Of a stretch of 64,000 bases of DNA, positions 1 to 11,462 are shown piece by piece. Origin of the DNA: Takakia lepidozioides (Eukaryota > Streptophyta > Takakiopsida > Takakiales > Takakiaceae); the NCBI GenBank assembly GCA_030704615.1, contig CM060731.1, positions 84,050,756 through 84,114,755 of the forward strand, read 5' to 3'. The position numbers were made by a program, and so were the translations under genes. The notes beneath the pieces are model-generated. The model was given only the letters and a program-made list of their open reading frames with translations. It ran no database searches and had not been told where the DNA came from. Position 1 is the stretch's first letter. Each line of letters starts with the position of its first letter.

Positions 1-166
1 TGAGACCTCAAATTGTAAACAGTGGGCCAATTACGGCAGTTCTTGAACACGATGAAACACAAGCACACAGAAGTGAGGTACGATGGGTTGTTTTATTGAT
101 CGAACACGGTGTCTCTCATTTAGCAACTCCAGACAAATCTAAGCCCTTCCTCCTTCTACATGGGCG

Positions 167-745
167 TCACCAAGTCGACGGAACTTCGATAGCCCTCAAA
201 ACAAGCTCATTACTTATGCGGCACCTGGAGGTAAACTGCAATGCGGTCGATCTGGTGCCCTTGGTGGAGCTAATGACAATGTCATGCCCATCAATCATAC
301 CACCATCATACATTGACAAGGTCACTGTGGGCCTCCTGTGCCCGTGCGATTCGTCTTCGCAACTCAGCCGAATGTCTCCATACACTGGAAAAGAGGAGTG
401 AACTCCACGAATATAGTTTTCCCCGGTGCCGTCCTCCCTGGTCCACTGGCAGCAGTTCCAGCGCCAAAGTGAGGCCGTGCGTGATCTGTCCGGCATCCCA
501 TTCCACCTTAATATATCGAGGTCAACAATTTTCAGGACCCAAGGACCGCATTGACCCTCGCCCTCACCTCGCTCAAAGCGGTAATAGCCCTCCAGATACT
601 CCATTGCGCCCAAAGACTCCCGCTTGATTCCAGAAGCGTCTGTGAAAACAGAGAGCCAGACAATGATGTCTCCTCATTCTGGTTTGAACATAGCATAATC
701 GTGGCCATGATAAGGGCAGTCAGCAGGATTTCGGCAGCATGGCAT
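167..745 (-). pseudogene. Unrecognised beta-rich protein family, copy 1 (nonsense mutation)
   Basis: Family not recognised. Reading from the ATG at 745, the frame runs to the stop at 167-169 except for one in-frame TGA at 674-676, where the mirrored copy in the right arm has TCA (Ser). Shared landmarks with the other three copies are a DYAMF/DYAMY word near the N-terminus, a GDI(V/I) block, FERG, RWNCCQWT in the middle, YGDIR, (Y/F)DGGMI(D/E)G and a C-terminal ELVLRA(I/V)EVP. There is no obvious membrane segment or signal peptide. It is head-to-head with the gene at 1137-1850. Whether an upstream exon exists cannot be told. Confidence 0.6.
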
Positions 746-779
746 CCTTGAAAAAGAGTAGCGGAGTACGCTCAATGAC

Positions 780-1136
780 AACAGCTCCCGGATGGAGGAG
801 GCAGCAGCGCGGTGGCTGGAAGAAATTCAAGCAAACGCTACAATTCCTCACAAACACTCCAGGGCACATTTAAATTTCCCCCCGACAGGAACCTGCACGG
901 ATGAAGATTGGCTGCTCCATGAATGTAGCCGTTTCAGTTTCCTTCCCTGCCATGCAAACTATGGGCAGTAAGTGCCAGGTGGGCCTATAGCCACTCGAGA
1001 CGACGAAGTCTGTCCCCCCTTCGATGTAAATGCGGCGCCGAATGGACTTCGGTGGCAGATTTCAAACTATACCCCGTGGATGAGAAAGAGGTATCGGTTC
1101 ATCCACCGCTGGCGTGATGAACACGTTACACGATGA
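780..1136. other. Region between the divergent left-arm genes
   Basis: This is the presumed shared 5' region of two divergent paralogues. It is mirrored in the right arm (about 3379-3740). I see no recognisable gene. A possible upstream exon cannot be excluded. Confidence 0.4.
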
Positions 1137-1850
1137 TTGGTGGGTACTTGTGACCCAGATGCTCCATTATTGGAGCCCGCACTGCTCTTCCGCTTCTCAT
1201 CATTTCGAAAATCTAAGGGCTTCGTTGCTGTCCACAAGGTCATTGTCATCGGCATCAAAGACGTCCTCAGGTCCTCCTTTGCAAGGATGCCGTGCTTCCG
1301 GAACCGGGACGACTGCCCTTATGGAGGCATCGATTATGCAATGTATTCGGCCACATCGGGAGACATCGTTATCTGGTACACAGATTACACAGAAGATACT
1401 GGTTCGAATGTGGAAACATTGTCCGCTTTTGCGTATCTCCCAGGCCAGTACGCCTTCGAGCGGGGTGACGATCTTGGTCTGAGGAGTCCGTGGCTCCTGC
1501 GCATCCTTGATTCCAATTTTCCCAGCTACGACGGGCACCCATGCAGAAGAATGCGCACTGCTATGCTGTTGCGGTGGAACTGCTGCCAGTGGACGTGGGT
1601 GGACTCCATCGGAGAGACTTATACTCCTGAAGGAGTGCGCTCATCTTCTCCATTGTATGGGGACATTCGCATTGGTGTGGACGACGAAAACGTGAAGCTT
1701 TCCATATTCGATGGTGGTATGATTGAAGGGCAGGACATTGTGGTGAACATCAACAGGGGCGGTACAACGGCTGCAATCCAGTTTACCTGGAGGAGCCCGA
1801 TGACTCATGAGCTAGTTCTCAGAGCAGTCGAAGTCCCATTGACAACGTGA
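1137..1850 (+). CDS. Unrecognised beta-rich protein family, copy 2 (only intact copy, 237 aa)
   Basis: This open frame of 237 codons is the only uninterrupted member of the four-copy family in the palindrome. Similarity to the other pair begins near residue 50 (CFRNRDDCPYGG, then DYAMY) and continues to the C-terminal ELVLRAVEVP. The first ~50 residues have no counterpart in the paralogues at 167-745 and 3771-4348, so translation may really start at the internal ATG near residue 51, or an intron may end there. Conserved aromatic and Cys residues (RWNCCQW) and acidic Gly turns suggest a compact beta fold. No known domain was recognised. Its mirror copy at 2666-3378 is frameshifted. Confidence 0.55.
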   Translation: MVGTCDPDAPLLEPALLFRFSSFRKSKGFVAVHKVIVIGIKDVLRSSFARMPCFRNRDDCPYGGIDYAMYSATSGDIVIWYTDYTEDTGSNVETLSAFAYLPGQYAFERGDDLGLRSPWLLRILDSNFPSYDGHPCRRMRTAMLLRWNCCQWTWVDSIGETYTPEGVRSSSPLYGDIRIGVDDENVKLSIFDGGMIEGQDIVVNINRGGTTAAIQFTWRSPMTHELVLRAVEVPLTT

Positions 1851-2203
1851 CTTGTATTCAGAAGGCACAAGGCTAAAGATTTGTTTGCACAATCAGCACA
1901 GTAGACGTGCTTCAAATGCAATTTATGTGGATCAATAAAAACCCCATTGTGCCCTCTTTTTGTTCTATTTTGTATCCATCGTTCCCAAAATGCATCATTC
2001 CTCATTTCGTTTGGGATTGGGAGTGAGGGTGGATTTTGCAAGTGGCTGGTAGGCTGAAATGGGCCCCCATTGTACAGAGCAGTACCACCCTACCATTCGC
2101 GAAACCTTGCCTTTCAATATGTAATTCTAAAAAACATTGCCGAACCTCCTTCATCGGGAGGTCCTTCTCCCCCTATGACCGTGACACCCTAAACCCTATT
2201 CCC
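1851..2203. other. 3' flank of copy 2 in the left arm
   Basis: Mirrored at about 2314-2665. It contains an AATAAA word (about 1935) 85 bp after the stop codon of the plus-strand gene, a plausible polyadenylation signal. No gene seen. Confidence 0.35.
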
Positions 2204-2313
2204 GCGGACACTCATTTCCGGAAAATAGTCATGCTCATGTTTTTTTCGACACTTACGACTCTGCTCATGGCTCATGCCGCTCATGGCTCATGGCTCATGA
2301 AATAGCAGCCCCC
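2204..2313. repeat. Palindrome spacer with repeated GCTCATG words
   Basis: The loop between the arms contains several copies of the word (G)CTCATG, ending in GGCTCATGAAATAG. The same word cluster and ending recur at about 17600-17680, downstream of the MULE gene. Confidence 0.6.
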
Positions 2314-2665
2314 GGAATAGGGTTTAGGGTGTCACCGTCATAGGGGGAGAAGGACCTCCCGATGAAGGAGGTTCGGCAATGTTTTTTAGAATTACATATT
2401 GAAAGGCAATGTTTCGCGAATGGTAGGGTGGTACTGCTCTGTACAATGGGGGCCCATTTCAGCCTACCAGCCACTTGCAAAATCCACCCACACTCCCAAT
2501 CCCAAACGAAATGAGGAATGATGCATTCTGGGAACGATGGATACAAAATAGAACAAAAAGAGGGCACAATGGGGTTTTTATTGATCCACATGAATTGCAT
2601 TTGAAGCACGTCTACTGTGCTGATTGTGCAAACAAATCTTTAGCCTTGTGCCTTCTGAATACAAG

Positions 2666-3378
2666 TCACGTTGTCAATGGGACTTTGACTGCTCTGAGAA
2701 CTAGCTCATGAGTCATCGGGCTCCTCCAGGTAAACTGGATTGCAGCCGTTGTACCGCCCCTGTTGATGTTCACCACAATGTCCTGCCCTTCAATCATACC
2801 ACCATCGAATATGGAAAGCTTCACGTTTTCGTCGTCCACACCAATGCAAATGTCCCCATACAATGGAGAAGAGGAGCGCACTCCTTCAGGAGTATACGTC
2901 TCTCCGATGGAGTCCACCCACGTCCACTGGCAGCAGTTCCACCGCAACAGCATAGCAGTGCGCATTCTTCTGCATGGGTGCCCGTCGTAGCTGGGAAATC
3001 GGAATCAAGGATGCGCAGGAGCCACGGACTCCTCAGACCAAGATCGTCACCCCGCTCGAAGGCGTAGTGGCCTGGGATATACTCAAAAGCGGACAATGTT
3101 TCCACATTCGAACCAGTATCTTCTGTGTAATCTGTGTACCAGATAACAATGTCTCCCGATGTGGCCGAATACATTGCATAATCGAAGCCTCCATAAGGGC
3201 AGTCGTCCCGGTTTCGGAAGCACGACATCCTTGCAAAGGAGGACCTGAGGACGTCTTTGATGCCGATGACAATGACCTTGCGGACAACAACGAAGCCCTT
3301 AGATTTTTGAAATGATGAGAAGCGGAAGAGCAGTGCGGGCTCCAATAATGGAGCATCTGGGTCCCACATACCCACCAA
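2666..3378 (-). pseudogene. Unrecognised protein family, copy 3 (frameshifted mirror of copy 2)
   Basis: This is the right-arm mirror of the intact gene at 1137-1850. The N-terminal two thirds read from 3378 (MVGMWDPDAP) to about 2990, where the frame changes. The C-terminal part then continues in another frame to 2666, with RWNCCQW, YGDI, FDGGMIEG and ELVLRAVKVP. The break is one small indel, just after the FP word that reads FPSYDG in copy 2. It diverges from the copy at 3771-4348, which lies on the other side of its 5' flank. Confidence 0.65.
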
Positions 3379-3770
3379 TCATCGTGTAACATGTTCATCA
3401 CGCCAGCGGTGTATGAACCGATACCTCTTTCTCATCCACGGGGTATAGTTTGAAATCTGCCACCGAAGTCCATTCGGCGCCGCATTTACATCGAAGGGGG
3501 GATGGACTTCGTCGTCTCGAGTGGCTATAGGCCCACCTGGCACTTACTGCCCATAGTTTGCATGGCAGGGAAGGAAACTGAAACGGCTACATTCATGGAG
3601 TAGCCAATCTTCATCCGTGCAGGTTCCTGTAGGGGGGAAATTTAAATGTGCCCTAGAGTGTTTGTGAGGAATTGCAGCGTTTGCTTGAACTTCTTCCAGC
3701 CACCGCGCTGTTGCCTCCTCCATCCGGGAGCTGCTGTCATTGAGCGTACTTTGCTACTCTTTTTTCAAGG

Positions 3771-4348
3771 ATGTCGTGCCGTCAAAATCCTGCAGACTCC
3801 CCTTATCATGGCCACGATTATGCTATGTTCAAACCAGAATCAGGAGACATCATTGTTTGGCTCCCTGTTTTCACAAATGCTTCTGGAATCAAGCGGGAGT
3901 CTTTGCGCGCAATGGAGTATTTGGAGGGCTATTACCGCTTTGAGCGAGGTGAGGGCGAGGGTCAATGCGTCCGTGGGTCCTGAAAATTGTTGACCTCGAT
4001 ATACCAAGGTGGGTTGGGATGTCGGACAGATCACGCACGGCCTCCCTTTGGCGCTGGAACTGCTGCCAGTGGACCAGGGAGGACGGCACCGGGGAAAACT
4101 ATATTCGTGGAGTTCACTCCGCTCTTCCAGTGTATGGAGACATTCGGCTGAGTTGCGAAGACGAATCGCACGGGCACATGAGGCCCACAATGACTTTGTC
4201 AATGTATGACGGTGGTATGATTGATGGGCATGACATTGTCGTCAGCTCCACCAAGGGCACCAGATCGACCGCATTCCAGATTACCTCAAGGTGCCGCATC
4301 AGTAATGAGCTTGTTTTGAGGGCTATCGAAGTTCCGTCGACTTGGTGA
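3771..4348 (+). pseudogene. Unrecognised protein family, copy 4 (frameshifted mirror of copy 1)
   Basis: This is the right-arm mirror of 167-745. It starts with MSCRQNPADSPYHG and DYAMF, is open through FERGEGEGQC near 3970, then shifts frame and continues to the stop at 4346-4348 through RWNCCQWT, YGDIR, YDGGMIDGHD and ELVLRAIEVP. The left arm is continuous at the frameshift position but has a stop codon earlier, so each arm has its own lesion in this gene. Confidence 0.65.
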
Positions 4349-4619
4349 CGCCCATGTAGAAGAGAAGGGCTTAGATTTTGTCTGGAGTTGCTAAATGTGA
4401 GACACCGTGTTCGATCAATAAAACAACCCATCGTACCTCACTTTTGTGTGCTTGTGTTTCATTGTGTTCAAGAACTGCCGTAATTGGCTCATTGTTTACA
4501 ATTTGTGGTCTCATTTCTACAATGTGTCTGTCCATATGAATATACCAGAGTCAGCGATAGCAGAGTCCTGAGGCGAAGGAAATCCATGTATGAGTAAAAG
4601 GAAACATGTACATGCCGAA

Positions 4620-5760
4620 GCTCGGAAATTCGGCACCGCATTTCATTTTTCTCCATGCAGCGATTTCTGGCAGCTCCCTTTCCTCCGTTGTGGTCGTAAT
4701 GGAAATGCTGTACCACATTTCATTTCTTGACATGGCATTATCATACTTCGAATTGGAAATGCGGCACCATATTGGACCTTGAATTGTCCAAGCATGTCCA
4801 ATCGCTAATGCTTGTCCATGTCCATACTGGAAATGCGGCACACCGCATTTCCATGTCCGTCATCGAAATTTCATACCGTACAATGGAATGCGGCACCGCA
4901 TTTCCATGTCCGTCATCGAAATTTCATACCGGACAATGGAATGCGGCACCGCATTTCCGGAGAGCACAATGGAATGCGGTGCCGCATTTCCATTGAAGGG
5001 TCTGGAATTGGACAAACAACGATGTCCGTTTTGAAAATGCGGCACCGCATTTCCATGTCCGTCATCAAAATTTCGTATTGGACAATGGAATGCGGTGCCG
5101 CATTTCCGTCCATCAAGACGGAATGCCCACACGGGTCTGGAATTGGACAAACAACGATGTCTGTTTTGGAAATGTGGCGCCGCATTTCCATGTTTGGCAA
5201 TCAAAGTTCTTTTGGACAATGTAATGCGTGCCGCATTTCCGTCCAGCACGATGGAATGCGGTGCCGCATTTCCGTCAAGGGGTTTAATTTGACAACACGA
5301 TGTCCTTTTTGGAAATGCGGCGCCGCATTTCCCATGTACGTCATCGAAATTTCTTTTTGGACAATGGAATGCGGTGTGCCGCATTCCCGTCTAGCATCAT
5401 GGAATGGGGAGCCGCATTTCCTTCGATGGGTCTGCTGTTGGAAAAACGTCCATCTCCAAAATGTAAATGCGGCACCACCGCATTTCCATGTTCGACCTCC
5501 GCATGCGGGTGGCATATCCATTTACCTCCATGAAGGAGCTGGCAATCGGCAAAACTGTCGTGTCGAGAACGGAAATGCGGCACCGCATTTCCGTTCGGCT
5601 CGGCCGACAGTTTCTGATGTCCAAACCATGAAACAAAAAATTGTTCTTGCCCCGGTTTGGGAAATGTGGTGCCGCATTTCTAAAGGAGGTTTTTGCAGTT
5701 GCCACATTTCCGTTCCGTCATGGAAATGCGGTGCCGCATTTCCGATTTTGGAGGGACGTG
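4620..5760. repeat. Array 1 of short GC-core palindromes (AAATGCGG..CCGCATTT)
   Basis: About 20 near-perfect palindromes of the form AATGCGGYRCCGCATT are spread over 1.1 kb, for example centred near 4894, 4947, 4980, 5043, 5096, 5250, 5583 and 5733. Several neighbours are exactly 53 bp apart (4894.5 to 4947.5; 5043.5 to 5096.5), but spacing is looser than in array 2. The intervening words are also repeated, such as CCATGTCCGTCATCGAAATT. The array lies just beyond the 3' end of the methylase-like gene. A long frame through it (about 4812-5807, +) comes from stop-poor repeats and is not taken as a gene. Confidence 0.9.
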
Positions 5761-6095
5761 GTTTGGACGATGTTGTCGTTGAGAAGCACATGGGAGAGGG
5801 GACATGAAGGACGGGGAGAATTTCCTTTATATACTCTGGAAGAGAATTTAAATGTACAGAGAGTTCATTAAAATTCTATTAATCTTGAAAATCATCACTA
5901 TCGTCGTCCTGTCCTTGACTGTCCTGCTCCTCCGCCTCCCCCCCCGTCATTGCCTTTCTCATCTCCAGCGGACTGCTCGTTGGCCAGGCTTTCGAAAATC
6001 CTATCTTCCCCTTGTGGAACCGACCATCTCACCTTCGTTGGTTCGTCGTCCTCCCTGTCTGCATCGCTCTCATCCGCTGAATCACATATGAACTT
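5761..6095. other. Spacer between array 1 and the methylase-like gene
   Basis: AT-rich then pyrimidine-rich DNA with no recognisable gene. On the minus strand it is the 3' flank of the ParB/methylase-like gene. Confidence 0.35.
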
Positions 6096-7049
6096 TTACA
6101 CCCGTCTACCTGTCTCAGCTGTTGCCAACTCTTTCCTTATCCTTCTGTCCTCCCTAGCCCTCTCCAAAATCTGCTCTACTTTACTGGGATTCTCACATCG
6201 TCTAATCGCTGTATTTGCGAGTTTAGTTGCATAACTAGGAAGGGAGTAGTCCTTCACCGGGCTCGTCATGAAGTCGGCCCTCGCAAAGAACGGGACATTC
6301 TTCCTGGCTGGAAGTGTAGGCCTTACATGTTTCGACCCGGATCCTGGAATCCTGCACATAACAATCACCAACGAGACCAATGACAACCACAGTCCGGAAA
6401 TGCGTTTGACAAAAAATCACCCAGAAGGCTTTGCAAACTTACAATTTTTGCACTCACTCGTATTCCGGGTTCTCCTCGGCATCAATGTTCACTGTCTCTT
6501 CCTCCGACTCTGACGAATCCGAGGAGTCTTTGGCTTCGATGGGAGCCTTCACATTCCGTTGCAGCCCTTCCAGATGGGATCCCCAGACGGATGTGTCCTC
6601 CTCGTAGGCAAAGAGGTGCCGGTCGGAAAACCGCCCAGCCCACATTGAGGCACCTGTTACAATGCCATCCACACATTATGACATGGCCCTTCAGATGTTG
6701 CGAATTAAAGCATAACGAATTTGCAGAAGAGCATACAACAAGATTCTGCATACCTGTCCCACAGACGAGGTCGAGCACTGTGCCCTCCACGTCAGTGCAT
6801 GTCTCCATAATTGTCTGAATGAAGGTAGGGCTCCCAGTCCGTGAATACCGCAGGGGTTCTGTTGAAGTGAGGCTATGAGGGAGAAGTTCCGTGGGAACGT
6901 TGTTGAACAGGACGTCGTAATCGATGGGGTCGCAGTTCGGGTCAACCAACAATCCCTCCTTCCGGAAAGCAAAGGTGGAGTTTTCTTTCACAAAGCAGTA
7001 TGCATCGAACTGCTTTGTCTGCATACACAGTGGGGAACGATTAGAAATC

Positions 7050-7067
7050 GAATGCGGCACCGCATTT
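7050..7067. promoter_or_regulatory. Single palindrome in a methylase-gene intron (1)
   Basis: GAATGCGGCACCGCATTTC lies in the intron between the exon ending at 7121 and the exon starting at 7018. It matches the array unit. Its function is unknown. Confidence 0.7.
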
Positions 7068-8315
7068 CAAATTCAAAACTCCTAAGAAAATGAAAGGACG
7101 AGTGCCAATGTCGTAATTACCTTCTTCTTCCCTTCACTCGGAAGGCCCAATGTGTTGATGCACGTCCACTTCTTCTTCAGAATTGGGACGGCGCTCCTAC
7201 GGGTCCACTTCGCAATTCCTGTCTGCGTGTTTTTGCCTCTGCTCGCCAGGACAACCACACAGCCTCTGTCGTCCAACACCATGCGGGCGAGCCCGAATCC
7301 TTTCTTCCAAAAGTCCTTGGAGTATCTGTTCCAAGATGGCAAAGCTTGCAGTCCTTCCACAGGCTCTCCGTCCGGAATATCCAAGATGATCATATCGCAA
7401 GACCACTCGGTGGCATTTCCGCCCCTCCTGCAATCCTTGTCTGCACACACCCTCTCAAAGAACGAGACCATCTTCAGAAACCCAGGGTGTCGAAAGGCTC
7501 TTTCGGCAGCCGCCTTCTTCAGTGCTCTGCCCTTCAGACCCTCCATGGTCTTCATGTATGCCAACTTGGCTGCCCGTCCATCCAAAGCCGCCAAGAAACT
7601 CTCATTACACACTGGACTACTGTATCGTCGGTCCCTTTTGGCCTCTTCATTTCCACCGGCTCGAAAGGGTGCCCCCCCGGGGGTTGAAGAGTGCCTTCTT
7701 TGCCGAGCCTGTTCTCGTCCCTCTCGTGACAACGGTGGGCACATGGGATTTTGGCTGCGTTTTGGGGGGTGGGCTGGTTGCAAAGTCTCCATCGGAGTCC
7801 TCTTTGTCACCCTCTTCCGGCACTATCTGTTTCTGCTTCTTCGTTTTCTTGGGTGTCACAACTGCTGCTCCCTGCTGGCAAGTCCTCTTCTTCGACCCCT
7901 TCTGTTGAGCCTACACAGCTGCATCCACCGTCGTCTGTGCCATCTCAGCTGCCTTTCTGGATTGTTCCAGAGCAGTAGCTTCCTTTGCCGACTCTGGCCC
8001 AGCAGTGACACGTCTTTCTTTTCTCTTCTCTTCTGCTTTTGCATGCAGATTTTTCTCAGACTCGTCAACAATTCCACCAGACATATCCAGGTACCACGGG
8101 CATCCAACGAGATGCGCGGCATGCCATTGTTTCTGCATCTCAGGTGTGTAGACACAGTTTGGGCCCGCCATGGTCCAAGCCATGAAGAACGGGGGCTCTT
8201 GAGCCAGGGCCCTGTCTGAAGAAGCACGTATTTCATATACCTGCAGGGCAGTCAGCATGCGTGAGCAAAAGTTGAGAGCAACGTACTCAAAAGTGCAACC
8301 GAAAACATAAAATGC

Positions 8316-8333
8316 AAATGCGGTGCCGCATTT
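8316..8333. promoter_or_regulatory. Single palindrome in a methylase-gene intron (2)
   Basis: AAATGCGGTGCCGCATTT lies in the intron between the exons at about 8386-8610 and 7121-8240. It is a perfect match to the array consensus apart from the central YR step. Confidence 0.7.
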
Positions 8334-9524
8334 CCCAGACAAACCTCATAACCAGGCTTTGCATAGAAGGACAGCTGGGCTTCACCTGTAAACAATTCGC
8401 ATTGCAGCTTTTCCCGCTCCCTCCTGATGTGTAAACTCCACGCTCCTTCTTGCTGTCTGCAGCTCCCTGGCGAAGAGGTTGTCCTTGTACGCATATCTGA
8501 AACGTGTCACGTAGTCTTCTAGTGTCTATGTTCCATCCCATTTGACGTACAAGCCGAACGAATTTGTATGCATTACGACTTGCTCCTTCGCATTCGTCAT
8601 TACCTACGATTCCCACATGCATTGTCACGTAGCAGTTCAGGGAATTCATTTCAGAAAAGAAAATCTGGGGAAGTACCTTGAATTACTTGGAACCACCAAG
8701 TCATGCGGTTGAGCCACACATCCACTGCAGGGTCGGAAACTTCGAGTGGAAAAGACCACATTGTCCTTATACTCTCCGATGCATTCCAGATTGACAGCCA
8801 CCGCGTCTGCCATTTTTGATCCAATGTCAGGAGCAGGAAGAAGAGTGGCTATTGCTAGAAATGAACTTCAGTGCATTGAAACCTCACCTTCTCTTTCGCC
8901 TCAACACATGCCGTTGAGAGGTGATGATTGTTTCTCCAACTGCATGGTCAGGCTGCATGGCCCGAAAATAGTGTTTTGCAATCTCGGGGATGAAGTCCTT
9001 TCCAAGTGCCGGATCTGCAATGGCCACCAGCTTCACAAGCTTTGACTTGTATTTCGTTCTGGACTTGACCCCGGCTTCCTTCAAGTGCTCAGTCAATGAC
9101 TGCAACATTTTGACCTGCCCCTCACTTTCCAGAAGAAGCGTTTGCATGGGCCAAATCCAGCTTGATGTTTGACTGCCAACAAAAACATGCAGAAGCGTTA
9201 TATTCGATTCATGTGGAAAGATTACTGAAAATTGGGGAAGGATGAGCAGAGGGAAATGGGAGGACGACTTACTTTGTATATCACCTCCACCATTCCATCC
9301 ATAGTGAGACGATACCATGTCCGGTCAATTTTTGCCACGGCTTTCTGAATGAGCTCGGGCTCCAGCATTTCCGCGAACATGTGCGGATCAGTGAGACCAG
9401 TTTTCCTCACCCTGTACAGCATATGTGCCATGTGGGTATGCACGTACGCATTTTCAGTGACCCTACAAGGCACACTCTCCAGTTCAGTCCACGGAAGCAC
9501 GGAAACAAAACAGATTGGAAACCG

Positions 9525-9542
9525 AAATGCGGCACCGCATTT
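9525..9542. promoter_or_regulatory. Single palindrome in a methylase-gene intron (3)
   Basis: AAATGCGGCACCGCATTT lies between the exons ending at 9575 and starting at 9462. The intron is only about 112 bp, so the palindrome takes up a large part of it. Confidence 0.7.
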
Positions 9543-11462
9543 TGAACGTGCTTGGGAGGGTATGAGTATCTTACGAGTTGAGGTCCGCCATGGCATTCTT
9601 GAGCATGGAGGAGTCTACCCCCTTCTTCACCTTGGAGAGGGCACACTCCACCATGTAATGCCAGCCAATGTGCTTGGCATGGTTCTGCTTGATGTACTCC
9701 CACCAGGCAAGAAGTCGGTGATTCCCGTCCTACACAAAGAACATTTTACCCGACATATGGCCGAAGTCTAGATCACCCTTCAGCGTTGCCTCGAATTCGT
9801 CGTTGCGAGTGTGCCAGTGGGTATCCCAGGTGGACAATTCATCCGCAGTGGGTCCACGAGATTCGCCGTCCTCATTCTCAAGGGAAACGTAGAAGGCTGG
9901 CGAACCTAGACGGTACCCTTCTCGAAATGCGAACTTGAGCTTATCCACATCTCCGGGAAGTGCCTGCCTGTACGGGAAGGGAGACCATGCGACAGAGTGG
10001 GATTCGAAGAGCCCGCTGGATTACCCTGCTGCCCAAAACTCTGCCAATGCTACTGTGTGTCTCCTCCAACATTGTATCCGCTGCACTTTGGAATTCCTCC
10101 GGAGACATTTCTGCAGGTGGCGGTAGGGGCTGAGCAGCTGGAGCATCCCCAAGTGGAGCTGCACTCTGGGGAATCTTTGCAGGCAATTCGGCAATTGCAG
10201 AGGCCTCCTCCAGGCCTGCATTATTTTTAAGATCTTCCTCAACGGTGGTCAGGTCTTGCTGCGAACGTTGAGCGGCAGCACCCTCCTCCGGTACCAGATC
10301 GACGAAATCGGTCGATCCCATTGCCTTCGCTGCAGCAGAGACGCCCCCAACATCACCAGGCTGGAAATCAAGCACGAACTGGGCTTCAGCTCGTGGAATC
10401 GGTTTTGCGGGAGACTGCTCCGCCCTCCCCCTGATTGCCATGTGCTTCCTCATTCTTGCAGGTGAAGGTGTCTGCTGCAATTGAATCTGCTTCATTTGCC
10501 TGGGTGGGGGGGAAACGGCCTGGTCCGGTTCAGAAACAAGTTGAAGGACGGGCTCCTTCTTCTTCGTCTTTGCTGGAGAAGGGCCCGACCCCTGCTAGCG
10601 ATTCTCCATGACCTTCGAACGCGAGTCGCTCTCTGGGGCTTTGAACTGCAAAGATTTGCCCTTCGAAGCCGCGTCCTTGAAACGCACAGGGCTAGGCCCG
10701 GCAGGAAGACCCGTGCTCGTGGATCGGCTGGGTGTGCGTGCTGCAGCTAGCTCCACGGACTCTTCCTGCGGCTCTTCGGATTCCTGCGATCCCTCCAGCA
10801 CGTCCACCTTTCCGGTTAGGCATGCAAACATCTTCTGCATTCAAGTCTCCTAGCATACAGTCTAAGAATTACAGAAGAAAAATGAGGGGGGTTTCGGTGC
10901 TCGATCAGCTGTGCGAATCCCGATAGCACGGAGCTCTCACTGGTGGCTGGGTTGCCTGCGTGGCCTGCTGTTGCAAGATGGCAATCTCCTCCTGTAGACG
11001 CATCTGCTTCCTCCCCTTCGGCATTGGCCTACATCCAAAGTACAATTTTCGGAGCTTGCGACGATGTCTCTTCTCTGGTGCACGCACTCCCTCCCTCTCA
11101 GGTTCGAGCATAAGAAGAACAGAGACAGGGAATAGGGGCAAAGAGTGCAGATGGGAAGGGCGCGAGAGGGGTGACTGAGTAGACACGACAAAAGAAGATG
11201 AAACGGCGGTGATGCACCACTTGGGTTCGAAAGGCTTGGACAAAAGTGTCTCCTCGTGGACTATGCGTCATTACGAAATTCGAATCGTCAAGGGTATGTC
11301 TGCCGTCCGAAAAACAAACATCATTATCCAACGGTCAGGCCGCGCCGCCTCCTGCCACTTCAGTCAGATAGAGTGCAGACATGTGCCGCAATTCCGTTGG
11401 TCCACGTGTTCAAATATCATGGCATTTCCATCCCAGCGTCTGATGAGTTAGAGTGAAAAAGC

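Larger units (their letters stand above)
1..4514. repeat. Giant inverted repeat, arms ~2.2 kb, ~110-bp spacer
   Basis: The sequence from position 1 to about 2203 reappears in reverse complement from about 2314 to 4514. For example, the first bases (TGAGACCTCAAATTG) match the reverse complement of the end near 4500-4514, and the block ACCCTAAACCCTATTCC near 2187-2204 is mirrored at 2313-2330. The spacer (about 2204-2313) holds repeated GCTCATG words. The arms differ by scattered substitutions and small indels that break different genes on each side, so this is an old duplication and not a recent assembly fold. The left arm touches the window edge and may extend beyond it. Each arm holds one copy of each of two related genes, giving four paralogues. 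Confidence 0.9.
6096..11111 (-). pseudogene. ParB/sulfiredoxin-like plus DNA-methylase-like protein, copy A
   Basis: Ten-exon gene on the minus strand. Best-supported exons: 10941-11111 (ATG at 11111), 9575-10834, 9273-9462, about 8884-9175, 8693-8815, about 8386-8610, about 7121-8240, 6754-7018, 6458-6653 and 6096-6351, most with good GT/AG sites. Order of parts: basic N-terminus (RRKLRKLYFG), acidic/Pro-rich linker, ParB-like DGNHRLLAW (about 9700-9726), a KYKSKLVK block, then CDMIILDIPDGE at the position of methylase motif IV, VVVLASRGK, and a late motif-I-like LDLVCGTGG split by an intron and followed by RHLFAYEED. That is the circular order of N4/N6-type DNA methylases. Motif IV reads DIPD, not D/N/S-PP-Y/F, so catalysis is doubtful. 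Lesions: in-frame TAG at 10592-10594, about 8536 and 9727-9729 (Trp in copy B), and a frameshift near 9962. Three introns each contain one array-type palindrome. It is divergent from the MULE gene across array 2. Confidence 0.75.

Noticed and set aside
6096-11111. Calling the methylase-like gene an active bacterial transfer
   Set aside because: It has introns with plant-type splice sites, two diverged copies and decay, so any transfer is ancient and it is now part of an element.
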